Source: Alteromonas oceanisediminis (lineage in GTDB: Bacteria; Pseudomonadota; Gammaproteobacteria; Enterobacterales; Alteromonadaceae). From it: 50,139 nucleotides of DNA. A program made the translations under genes and the position numbers. Below, one piece after another: positions 1-7,942 of the stretch (within the stretch, counting starts at the first letter, position 1; every line of letters begins with the position of its first letter). Location: the NCBI RefSeq assembly GCF_018474025.1, contig NZ_JAHCTA010000013.1, forward strand, positions 1 through 50,139, read 5' to 3'. The notes under the pieces were generated by a model that saw nothing but the letters and a program-made list of their open reading frames with translations, was not told the origin of the DNA and made no database searches.

Positions 1-77
1 AAACCAATACGAATTAGATGTAAGAAATGAGAGAAAAGTAGCTTAACTGGGTTGGTCGATTTGGCTTGACCACGTCA
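1..77 (+). mobile_element. Right end of an IS3-family element (window starts inside it)
   Basis: From base 2 one frame reads a short tail ending NQYELDVRNERKVA and a stop at 44-46, plausible as the C-terminus of an IS3-family OrfB. The following bases end in ACCACGTCA at 69-77. Read inward on the other strand this gives TGACGTGGTC, the TG start expected of an IS3 terminal repeat, and close to TGACGTGCTC found at the IS3 end near 18831. The receiver gene on the minus strand loses homology exactly here, which supports an insertion junction. The rest of the element lies outside the window. Confidence 0.5.
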
Positions 78-210
78 CACTTTTACCGTTTGCAACAATA
101 CGGATTTTCTTTAATGCTGTGAGGTTGTTTGATATAAGTTCAGAAGTAATGGCGTCATCTTCAACAATCAGAAGTTGACCTGCGAGTAGCTTATTTACAT
201 CTTTAGACAT
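43..210 (-). pseudogene. Response regulator receiver domain, cut short by an IS
   Basis: Translation from the ATG at 208-210 gives 55 residues. Residues 12-35 (GQLLIVEDDAITSELISNNL and following) show the beta-1 strand and paired acidic residues (EDD) of a CheY-like receiver. After about residue 44 (RIVANGKS) the sequence runs into the IS end and stops. The phospho-acceptor Asp and the output domain are missing, so it should be non-functional. A truncated histidine kinase on the same strand at 7939-9162 may once have been its partner. Which system this belonged to cannot be told. Confidence 0.6.
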
Positions 211-505
211 GTGGACACCTCACAACTTTGTCTACTAGTAGTAATAGTCTTGGCGATGTCTACCATTAGTCAAAAGACTATTTCACTGTACGCGCAGTTA
301 TTGCTTGAACAAGCATGAGGGTCATTCTCACAGCAGAAGCTTTTATCATTTTAGTTATCTATGCCTATTTTTAATTATTTGGCAGTTTTTCGAAGAATTC
401 ACAAAAAGCGCGTTCATTTGGCCGTCATCATTCTGATGCCGATTTCGAGGGGATGGGCGCAAAACCCCTATTTGCCATGGTGATTTAACCTCATCGTGGG
501 TCTAG
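211..505. other. Non-coding stretch
   Basis: Upstream region of the broken response regulator. I see no convincing gene, no clear terminator and no repeat that I can name. The promoter of the regulator should lie here but no strong -35/-10 pair stands out. Confidence 0.5.
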
Positions 506-617
506 GCATAACAAAAGCAGGCACAGGGACAAATCTTCCGCTGCTCTTCAGGTTTGCCCATGCTTCGGGCGTTGAACGTCTGCTGTCTGTCTCAAGGTGC
601 CTTTGACTCTGTTAGGC
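506..617 (+). other. attC-like folded site
   Basis: The segment opens with GCATAAC (506-512) and closes with GTTAGGC (611-617), which pair at six of seven positions as the R'' and R' ends of an integron attC site do. Inside, AGGCAC (519-524) pairs with GTGCCT (598-603). Total length of 112 bases is in the attC range. The R' end points toward the PIN-like gene that starts 136 bases further on, the usual orientation of a cassette gene. No integrase gene is present, so this is a suggestion only. Confidence 0.3.
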
Positions 618-753
618 GTAAAGACATCAAGGAAAAACTGGGCTCTAATAAACTCGCCCAATATCAATGATATGATGTGATATCCTGCCTACGGAAAATA
701 AACTCTTTATTTGTTCTTGTTAGGTTGGAATACAAAGTTTTTCAGGAACTGTT

Positions 754-1431
754 ATGGAAGATAAAGCTGATTTAGAAGTGTTATTTAAAGGCTATTACCG
801 AGCTAACGAAAAAGCAGTTGAAACCATATGGCGGGATGGTCAAATTATTCCAGACGCAAATGTTCTGCTTGATCTCTATCGATATTCTGACGATGCCCGT
901 GATGCATTTCTTAATCTACTAAACAATCATAGTTCACGTGTTTGGTTACCCCACCAAGCTGCTCTGGAATACTTTCAGAACCGACCCTCTGTAATTAATG
1001 AACAATCTAAAAACTACGACGCGACATTGAATGATATCAATGAGTTATATAATTCATTCAACCAGAAAAATCGCCACCCTTTCTTACCTCCGGGGTTGTT
1101 GAGAGAGGTTGAAGAGTTATTTGAAAAGCTGAACGAGCATCTCGAAAATTCCAAGAAATCACATATAAAACGACTGAATGATGACGAGATACAGGGGAAA
1201 ATCACCGAGATAATTGGGAAAAGAGTCGGTCAGCCCTTTGCTAGTGAGGATTTGAAGAGGCTCTTTGAAGAAGGTAAAGCTCGGTATCAGAGTAAAATCC
1301 CACCCGGCTATGAAGATGCCCACAAGAATGAAAATGAGAGAAACTTGGTTGGCCAGCAGCGTAGGTATGGTGACCTGATAATGTGGAAGCAAATCATTGC
1401 TTATGGGGGTTCTAGGGATTTTCCCCTCTAA
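754..1431 (+). pseudogene. PIN-like domain protein (DUF4935 type), 3' end removed by transposon
   Basis: The protein begins MEDKADLEVLFKGYYRANEK and carries the PIN start IIPDANVLLDLYRYSDDARD (residues 31-50), with the conserved Asp of a PIN-fold nuclease, followed by WLPHQAALEYFQNR, typical of the PIN-like family named DUF4935/PIN_8. The frame ends GDLIMWKQIIAYGG, just where this family continues into its second acidic cluster; the last residues come from the inverted repeat of the Tn3-family element starting at 1406. About half of a typical family member is missing, including later active-site acidic residues, so nuclease activity is unlikely. Proteins of this family are often found in defence islands; the role here is unknown. 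Confidence 0.65.
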
Positions 1432-1477
1432 TAAGACATAATCCTCTGTACATGCCGCCAATAGGAGACTGTGGAGG
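1406..1477 (+). repeat. Left terminal inverted repeat of the Tn3-family element
   Basis: Starts GGGGTTCTAGGGATTTTCCC and matches the reverse complement of 4547-4618 at 71 of 72 positions; the one difference is T versus A within the CTAATAAG segment. The GGGG start is usual for Tn3-family ends. Confidence 0.92.
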
Positions 1478-1499
1478 AGTATTACTTTTTATTTATAGC

Positions 1500-4478
1500 C
1501 TAATTATCCACTATTGGCCTCGTAATTTCACTCATATCAGGTAATTTCCCTGTATTGGTGAAGTTATACGTGCCACTTAAGTTGATATTTTGCCATGCAA
1601 CGGGAGAAACGGCACGAGTGATCGCCGCTTTTTCTTCATCTCCTGTCGCTTCAAAGTGCCCCAGAAGATGGCTCAGTATCGCGGAGTTGAAATAGATGAT
1701 CGCGTTGGCAATCAATCTTGCGCATTCATTCCAGATAGCGATTTCAGACTCGTTTTTCCCTCGGAATTGATCACCGTTCACCGACGCAATGGCTCTTCTC
1801 AGGAAGTGCCATGCTTCTCCCCGGTTCAGGGCTCGTTGCACGTATTGGCGCAAACTGGCATTGTCGATGTAATCCAGTAAATATTGCGCTTTTATCAATC
1901 GATTATACTCTGTCAGCGCCTGCAATATCGGGTGTCCAGAAGGGTAACCAGACAGCTTTCTCACCAGCATAGACTGTGTCGTCCGCTTTGTCTGAAGTGA
2001 CAGAACAATACGCCTGACATCCTGCCATCCCGTTGCAATAACATTATTCCTGATGGGCTTCTTCAAGGTAAGTATGGTGCTACCTTGTTCATTTTCAGTC
2101 ACCTCAAACAGATCGTTGATGACGCTGTTAAATTGCGCGTATCGCGGTGCAAAACTGTAACCACATAGATCCAGTAAGGCGAAGTTAACGTGATTGACAC
2201 CGTGCGTATCTGTCGAGAGCACATCTGGTTTGACATCACTGCTGTTGGATTGCAACAGATCATAGATATAGTGTGATTCATGCTCGTTGGAGCCGATTAT
2301 CCGTGCATTCAGCGCGCTGTGATTGGCGACCAGGGTCATGGCCGTGATCCCTTTATTGGTACCGAAGTACTTCGAGGAATACCGGGTTTTAAACGTTTCC
2401 AGATGCGTTTCGAATTTCTGACCATCCGCACTGGCGTGCAGTTGGTCTTCCTGAATATGGTAGTGGCGGAAGATGGGGAGCGCGGCAACCGCATTATTGA
2501 TGATGTCGCTGGCATCATTCAGCGTTTCAGGTCGGATATAGTTGGCCTGTATCGTACTCAGGTGTTCATAACTGCGGTCGGAGATCTGCGCCATGCCATA
2601 CACACCACGGTGAGTGGCGTTGGCAATCAGAATGGCCAGTAAATCATCCAGATGTGTGAGCCCCTGTTTTTGTATTGGCAGCACATGTGTCAGGCATCGC
2701 ATGAACCCGGTTTCGCGCTCAACATACCGCAGGACATCCGCGATACCGACTGGCTGCATTCGCTTAAAGAAGGGATTGTTGACCAGAGATGTAGCGCCTT
2801 TTGTTGGCAGGCGCCAGCGGGTGCCCGAACGATTTTTCATGATCACATTGCGATTATCTCCCTCATCAATATGGCGCGCCACTTCGTTTAGTGAGCTTTC
2901 CAGCTGGTGTTGTTTCTCCTGTAACAATGCGTCAACAGGTTGTTTTAGTCTGTCCAGCGTTGATGACTCCAGCAGTGTATCTTGCGATGTTTGCGGGATC
3001 AGGTCATCTTCCAGTGCCCGGTATTTGGTGACATTTGACAGATAAATACGTCCGTTCAGTCGTGAAGTTAACTGCCGGTAGAGCAGCCATTCATAACGTT
3101 GCGGGTTAACGTTATCCTGTTTCACCAGCCATGGGAGGTGCTTTTTGGGGATAAGCGACGTATCCATTGTCGTCAGTGGTTCACCGGATGCGATTTCCGT
3201 TTGCATCTTTTGAAGTTGGGCTACAACATCTTCTGAGCCGTTACCGGCCTCACATTCAAGGCACAGGAACACCGGCCTTAATAGCTGTTCCAGAAGGTTG
3301 TGTTGTTCGTCATAATATTGCCACTGGTACTCTTCCACGGTCCGTTTTTGTTTTTTCAGATAAAGGCAAAGAGTCTGAATATCCCGATCATCCATCACTT
3401 TCAGTGCCTGTTTCCTGACCTCCGAGAAGGGTTGATTGTCATCAATATTCTCGTCCACAAACAGGTGAAGCAGCTCTGCCGCTTTCGTGACATTGTCCGC
3501 AGCTGACTGCCAGGACAAGAACACTGCTTGTTGTGCAAAGGCGTTGGCGGCTTCCTGTTGTTTTCGGATCTGGTAAACAAACCCGTCCGTCAGGCGCTCC
3601 AATGCAAGTTGTATGCGCTCTGTCAGATGACACAGCAACCACAGATGCTGCTGTGAGCGTTTAAAGCGCCGCACTTTACTGCCGTAGTAATTAATAAGTT
3701 CGCTGAAGTGTTGACGATTTTTTAGCGACAGATTGAGCCTGTCCACAACATCATTGATTTGCGTGTGCCATGGTGCTAACCGGTGGTAAATGGCAAGCTC
3801 TTTTTTAAGCTCAGGCACGGTCAGATTTTTGGCACCGCCCCTTAGATGGCTCAGACTCAGCCCGTCACCATTGGCGGTGATGCTGTCCAGAAAGATGTTG
3901 AGTTCGTTACTGGTAAGTTGATTCAGTTGGATCTTCAGGTCTTTTCTGACCTGTTGCCTTATGCGGCTTATCAGTCTCTGAAGTACAGTGTACTTAGGAA
4001 TGGCTATGTGATGAGTGGCCAGGTATTCGATGGCTGCATCAAAGAGATGACGTGGCTCCAGCCAGGCGTTGCCAATCTGCACAAGGTGGTCGAACAAAGA
4101 TTTGAAGTGCTGACTCTCCTCCCATTTACCATAACCAGAAAGGTCTAATACCTTTGCGTAGAGCCGATCTTTTTGTTTTTGTGAAGGTGTGAATGGCCTG
4201 AGACCCTTGCCGCCAGACAACGCTTTACTGATGAACGTTAAATCGTCAGTAACCTGCGAGTAAGCGACATCAAGGATGACGGGCTTTGATTTGAAGTATC
4301 CCAAAATTGCGACAAAGTAACACTGATGAGCTCTGAGGCGAATTGACCTGCAAACTGCCAATTCAGCATCATTCAGAGTAAAATATAGACGTTGTTCTTC
4401 AACTGAAAAGATGGGTGGGGAATAAAGATCTAGCTGTTCTGCACTCGTGAGAATAGAAATTTCGTTTTTAATGGCCAT
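1500..4478 (-). CDS. tnpA: Tn3-family transposase TnpA
   Basis: This 992-residue protein has the length and layout of Tn3-family TnpA: an N-terminal DNA-binding part (MAIKNEISILTSAEQLDLYS onward), a long helical middle and a C-terminal DDE catalytic domain. Recognisable catalytic-region motifs are HASADGQKFE (first Asp), DVLSTDTHGVNHVNF (second Asp) and the late NESEIAIWNECARLIANAII helix (Glu region). It binds the 72-bp ends and catalyses replicative transposition. It is the only gene in the element and reads without interruption, so it may be active. Cointegrates would have to be resolved by host recombination. Confidence 0.93.
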   Translation of the reverse strand: MAIKNEISILTSAEQLDLYSPPIFSVEEQRLYFTLNDAELAVCRSIRLRAHQCYFVAILGYFKSKPVILDVAYSQVTDDLTFISKALSGGKGLRPFTPSQKQKDRLYAKVLDLSGYGKWEESQHFKSLFDHLVQIGNAWLEPRHLFDAAIEYLATHHIAIPKYTVLQRLISRIRQQVRKDLKIQLNQLTSNELNIFLDSITANGDGLSLSHLRGGAKNLTVPELKKELAIYHRLAPWHTQINDVVDRLNLSLKNRQHFSELINYYGSKVRRFKRSQQHLWLLCHLTERIQLALERLTDGFVYQIRKQQEAANAFAQQAVFLSWQSAADNVTKAAELLHLFVDENIDDNQPFSEVRKQALKVMDDRDIQTLCLYLKKQKRTVEEYQWQYYDEQHNLLEQLLRPVFLCLECEAGNGSEDVVAQLQKMQTEIASGEPLTTMDTSLIPKKHLPWLVKQDNVNPQRYEWLLYRQLTSRLNGRIYLSNVTKYRALEDDLIPQTSQDTLLESSTLDRLKQPVDALLQEKQHQLESSLNEVARHIDEGDNRNVIMKNRSGTRWRLPTKGATSLVNNPFFKRMQPVGIADVLRYVERETGFMRCLTHVLPIQKQGLTHLDDLLAILIANATHRGVYGMAQISDRSYEHLSTIQANYIRPETLNDASDIINNAVAALPIFRHYHIQEDQLHASADGQKFETHLETFKTRYSSKYFGTNKGITAMTLVANHSALNARIIGSNEHESHYIYDLLQSNSSDVKPDVLSTDTHGVNHVNFALLDLCGYSFAPRYAQFNSVINDLFEVTENEQGSTILTLKKPIRNNVIATGWQDVRRIVLSLQTKRTTQSMLVRKLSGYPSGHPILQALTEYNRLIKAQYLLDYIDNASLRQYVQRALNRGEAWHFLRRAIASVNGDQFRGKNESEIAIWNECARLIANAIIYFNSAILSHLLGHFEATGDEEKAAITRAVSPVAWQNINLSGTYNFTNTGKLPDMSEITRPIVDN

Positions 4479-4546
4479 ACCAGGGCTGTTCCGTATGAAG
4501 ATGTACGTTATTCACCTAATTTGGCACATTTTTTAACAGTAACCCA

Positions 4547-4618
4547 CCTCCACAGTCTCCTATTGGCGGCATGTACAGAGGATTATGTCTTTTTAGAGGG
4601 GAAAATCCCTAGAACCCC
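4547..4618 (-). repeat. Right terminal inverted repeat of the Tn3-family element
   Basis: Reverse complement partner of 1406-1477. It supplies the final residues and the stop of the KAP NTPase frame. Confidence 0.92.
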
Positions 4619-5793
4619 AATGTGGTTTTTCTGCTTTCGTCTCGCGTCGAGATAGTAAAGTCTTCTCCATCCCAGTTAGACAAGGGGTTGTCTGTGTCTC
4701 GATTTTCGAATTTATCGGGGCGTCTATCAAATTCGATGAGAGCGACTAACAAAGTAAAGATGTTTACAAGATGTGTTTGCTCTCTATTTGACGCTATCGA
4801 CCGTATACAGGCTTTGTACTTTGCTACAAGTTGATCAATATCTCTCAATCCCAGTGAATATGCTCTTGCCAACATTTTGAAATTAACAATCTCGATTGGG
4901 TCTCTATCAAAATGCGAGTTGTCGGGATACAGCTGCACGTTTTCATGGTGGTCAAACTCGTAATGGCCTAAAAATTTATCAACGTCTGGAGGGGAAAGCA
5001 CAGATTTCCTATCGAAAAAGCGCCTTAGGTAGGCTTCTGATTCAAATTTTTCGCCATAGACAGCATTAATCGAGTTTTGTAACTGTTCTGTATCAGTAGC
5101 CACCACGAAAACAAAGTCTTTAGTACTGAAGAAATGCTTGATCACTTCGAGCATTTCAATGGCGTAATTGGGTCTACATCGGTCGAGTTCGTCTACTAGT
5201 ACCATTACAGGCAGTTGTCGCTTGTGAACCTCATTTAATGCAACAGCTAGCTGCTCCAGGTGTTTACGAACCTCTTTTACAGCCTCGACCTGTTCTGAGT
5301 AGCCTTTCTTCATGCTATCGAGGTATTCTTTTGGGGACGACTCCATAAAAGTTTTAACAAACTCTCTTCCGGCAGCGGCGTCACCAATGAATTTTTCACC
5401 AATGTAGCTTCCTGCAACGATTGCACTTCCTTTTAACAACTTTCCAAGGTGCTTTTTTAGTTTATCTAAGTCGTTACCATGAAGTGGTAATAGCGCTTTC
5501 AACTGAGTCAGTAACTCACTTGCCACTACTAAGAGGGGATTATCGGTAAAGTCGCTTTCCCAAGCATCTATATAGATAACAGGATGATTAGCGTTGTGAA
5601 AATGAGTGTAGAGGCGCTTTAAAAACTCTGTCTTACCCGTTCCCCACTTTCCGTTGAGGTTAAGCACAAATCCGTCTTTTTCTTCGGCAAGAAATGACGC
5701 TAAGAATTCGCCATAGGCTTTCCTACCGACCGCGCAATTGTCAAATGTGTATTCGCTAAGCCATTCACTGTATTTTGGTTTTATTTCGTCCAT
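4609..5793 (-). CDS. KAP-family P-loop NTPase, C-terminus altered by transposon
   Basis: A 394-residue frame with a Walker A motif GKWGTGKTEF at about residues 48-57 and a Walker B stretch VMVLVDELDR at about 196-205. Together with IYIDAWESDFTDNPL these are hallmarks of the KAP P-loop family, membrane-associated NTPases often linked to phage defence. The gene follows, with a 40-base gap, a small membrane protein on the same strand, a common pairing for KAP proteins. The last residues (LGF) and the stop codon come from the Tn3-family inverted repeat, so the original C-terminus is lost; how much is missing is unknown. The NTPase core appears intact. Confidence 0.75.
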   Translation of the reverse strand: MDEIKPKYSEWLSEYTFDNCAVGRKAYGEFLASFLAEEKDGFVLNLNGKWGTGKTEFLKRLYTHFHNANHPVIYIDAWESDFTDNPLLVVASELLTQLKALLPLHGNDLDKLKKHLGKLLKGSAIVAGSYIGEKFIGDAAAGREFVKTFMESSPKEYLDSMKKGYSEQVEAVKEVRKHLEQLAVALNEVHKRQLPVMVLVDELDRCRPNYAIEMLEVIKHFFSTKDFVFVVATDTEQLQNSINAVYGEKFESEAYLRRFFDRKSVLSPPDVDKFLGHYEFDHHENVQLYPDNSHFDRDPIEIVNFKMLARAYSLGLRDIDQLVAKYKACIRSIASNREQTHLVNIFTLLVALIEFDRRPDKFENRDTDNPLSNWDGEDFTISTRDESRKTTLGF

Positions 5794-5833
5794 GATAATC
5801 CATCACTAACTGTCTATAGCAACTATATTACCC

Positions 5834-6247
5834 TTAGTTAGTAGCGTGGTAAAACAAGTCACCGTAAGCCCAAATTAAAGTCCCCATTGCAATAAGGAAG
5901 GCTCCCAAGTATTGGCCAAGGCCGATGGGCTTCTTATATTTCGCTATGAATTTGGTAGTACCAACTTCCGCAATCCCTTGGAAGAGATTGCCGACACCGA
6001 AAGCTGCAAGGAGCGCTTCGGCCATACTGGCTGTTAATGCGGTAATGGCGCCACTACGCCCAAACCAGCCTGCGCTGTCCTCGCCAAAATACCCCCAACC
6101 AAAGTAGCCAGCAAACGCAGCAAGAGCGGCGAGCACCAAGTAAATGTATGCGCGGAACAGTCGCCAGCCATTATTATATGCTACGTTTCTTTTCCACCAA
6201 CTCTTTATCTTAACTGTGAATGATTGCATTCGAGAAGGAGTAGACAT
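5834..6247 (-). CDS. Small membrane protein upstream of the KAP NTPase
   Basis: A 137-residue protein with a basic N-terminus (KIKSWWKRN) and at least three hydrophobic segments: about residues 30-50 (AYIYLVLAALAAFAGYFGWG), 66-85 and 111-128. It starts after AGGAGGA-like spacing (TCCTCC on the plus strand at 6251). The gene lies 40 bases before the KAP NTPase start and should be co-transcribed. I do not recognise a family. A membrane anchor or effector for the NTPase is the natural guess, with no direct proof. Confidence 0.65.
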   Translation of the reverse strand: MSTPSRMQSFTVKIKSWWKRNVAYNNGWRLFRAYIYLVLAALAAFAGYFGWGYFGEDSAGWFGRSGAITALTASMAEALLAAFGVGNLFQGIAEVGTTKFIAKYKKPIGLGQYLGAFLIAMGTLIWAYGDLFYHATN

Positions 6248-6778
6248 AAATCCTCCGTGATTACTTTTATCTTTAGCTACTATTCCTCCACCTGCTCAAA
6301 AAATCAACGAATAACTGACTAGGTTTAGGTAGCAAAAAAGTTCCACAACAGACAAACAAACCCGACTTATTGAGAATCAACACGTTCTATTCAACACAAA
6401 GTGCGTTATAAAGGGGCGCGTAACCAGGCGCCCTACTACCAACGAAAAAGTGAATAACTCATCAAACAGCAGCAAATCCAACGAATAAACCATCCACAGC
6501 CTTGTTGATAACTGGAAAAGGGTAACCACTACGGCAACATACCCTAGAACCGCCTTAACCAATAAACCCTTTTCTCACCAACCCAGCATAAGAACCCTAA
6601 CCGGACTCATTGACTAAAGCACAAACGAGGACGACTCACCCACAACAAAGAATTCACCTCACACACCACTATACATCCACCAACCTGCCCCATAGTAAAC
6701 GTGCGTTACTTGTCCACTACCTGTGACCCACTTTCGTTTACCTCCCCTACTCACTCACCAATTTCTCACGTTCTCCCT
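6248..6778. other. Non-coding, G-poor stretch with one arm of a long inverted repeat
   Basis: No credible gene is seen. From about 6580 to 6780 the plus strand is strikingly rich in C and A and poor in G. The 18-base string CACTACGGCAACATACCC at 6527-6544 recurs inverted at 6844-6861. A GGCGC/GCGCC hairpin lies near 6416-6433. The promoter of the membrane protein/KAP pair should lie at the 6250-6350 side. Confidence 0.5.
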
Positions 6779-6861
6779 GCCCAACTGCGCGGAGCGCGCC
6801 GCCGCCGCAGCGAAGCTGCGGGAAGTTTAGCAAGACGGTATAGGGGTATGTTGCCGTAGTG
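6527..6861. repeat. 18-bp inverted repeat arms about 300 bp apart
   Basis: Arms at 6527-6544 and 6844-6861 are perfect reverse complements. They bracket the G-poor stretch and the attC-like hairpin, and the right arm lies about 100 bases before the small lipoprotein gene. They do not match the ends of any element I recognise. Confidence 0.8.
6779..6831 (+). other. Strong GC hairpins, attC-like
   Basis: GCCCAAC at 6779-6785 and GTTTAGC at 6825-6831 flank a very GC-rich core with two hairpins: GCGC-GGA-GCGC, and CCGCAGC-GAA-GCTGCGG, a perfect 7-bp stem. The end boxes resemble integron R'' and R' (R' departs from GTTRRRY at one base). Like the site at 506-617, it lies about 130 bases before a plus-strand gene. 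It could equally be a terminator-like or structural hairpin. Confidence 0.28.
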
Positions 6862-6959
6862 ATTAGCATGTGGTTGTGTTTTTTCTGCAAAATCACGCGT
6901 ACTATGGTTATTCCGTACTACACTGGTACCTACCACACCTATTCACATTAAGGACGATT

Positions 6960-7325
6960 ATGAATGTACGCAAATATCTGGTTTTAGGCTCGTTAGCTTT
7001 AGCCGGATGCCAGTCTCCCGTTGATGATATGCTTAACAACAATTTTGTGCAGGTAAAGGCTGAGACGGCACCCTCACACGTCATTGGGTTCTAGACGGGT
7101 AACATGGGCCCTTACCTCGCGAGCCTCAGTTTCGATAAGTCGGGTAACGGGTACTTTTGCTATTCCTACGGAACAGCAGACGTTATTCAAAAGGTCAAAT
7201 ACGCTGAAGACACTATCTTTATCCAAGATGGAACCAGGTTAACGCTCGACGCCGTTTCTTCTGATGGCCTAAAAGTCTCATCAAATTACTTTGGCAGTAC
7301 CGTAAACATCGTGAGGCTAAGTTAA
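6960..7325 (+). pseudogene. Small lipoprotein with in-frame amber codon
   Basis: Translation from 6960 gives MNVRKYLVLGSLALAGCQSP, a lipoprotein signal peptide with the lipobox LALAGC. The frame meets TAG at 7092-7094 and continues in the same frame as TGNMGPYLASLSFDKSGNGY and on to the stop at 7323. The phrase W-TG-MGPYL with later DGT is what I recall from a family of small Acinetobacter-type lipoproteins (J517_1871 family), where the position of the stop is Trp. A TGG to TAG change would explain it. The last residues overlap the IS3 relic, so the original C-terminus may also be lost. Function unknown; an envelope location is expected for the intact form. Confidence 0.6.
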
Positions 7326-7942
7326 TGAGGCTAGAAGATATACAGGCACAAGTCGGTTATAAAAAGCATACAGGACACTTCAGCGGCAAACCTGCTGTTG
7401 TTGCCGATAACGTACTTGATAGGCAATTTACAGTAGCTACACCGAACAGATACTGGGTCACTGACATTACCTACATCCGCACTCATGAAGGCTGGCTCTA
7501 CCTTGCCGTCGTTTTAGACTTATACTCTCGCGCTGTTGTTGGTTGGTCGATGAGTTCTCGCATCGAATCTGAGCTTGTTACTCAAGCGCTACTAGCAGCA
7601 GTATGGCGAAGAAAGCCCAAAAAGCAGGTGCTCATACACTCAGATCAAAGTAGTCTATTTACAGGCTATGAATAGAGTGACTTCTTAACAGAGCATAATC
7701 TCAAGGCCAGCATGAGCCGTCGAGGAAACTGTCATGATAATGCCGCTGCAGAGAGCTTCTTCCAACTACTTAAGCGAGAGCGAATCAAGAGAACAATTTA
7801 TAAAACACGTGAACATGCAAGAGCCGACATATTCGATTATATCGAAATGTTTTATAACTCTAGACGCAAGCATGGTGAAGCGAATAATATGCCTCCACTG
7901 GCTTATGAAAAGCTAGAAGAATTCAAAAGAAAGTCTGTCTAG
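7304..7942 (+). pseudogene. IS3-family OrfB transposase relic with in-frame stop
   Basis: The frame reads KHREAKLMRLEDIQAQVGYK, the end of the HTH_21 region, and then the rve integrase core: WVTDITYIRTHEGWLYLAVV with the first Asp, VLIHSDQSS with the second, and the GNCHDNAAAESFFQLLKRE box with the Glu. The stop TAG at 7673-7675 falls where relatives have Trp (GYEW before the DFL motif), and the frame continues unchanged to 7940. OrfA and about the first 100 residues of OrfB are gone. The right end of the IS, containing TGGTCGATTCA, should lie near 7966, where the histidine kinase sequence begins. Confidence 0.85.

Larger units (their letters stand above)
1406..4618 (-). mobile_element. Minimal Tn3-family transposon (transposase only)
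   Basis: A 3.2-kb unit bounded by 72-bp terminal inverted repeats that differ at one base, containing a single transposase gene and no resolvase. Flanks are TTATG on the left (1401-1405) and AATGT on the right (4619-4623), so the 5-bp target duplication expected for this family is absent. Two different genes, PIN-like and KAP NTPase, converge on the element and both lose their 3' ends at it. This suggests recombination or deletion after insertion rather than a simple hop. Confidence 0.88.

Noticed and set aside
754-1431. PIN-like gene as the toxin of a toxin-antitoxin pair
   Set aside because: No small antitoxin gene is beside it, the protein type (DUF4935) is not the VapC type, and the gene is truncated.
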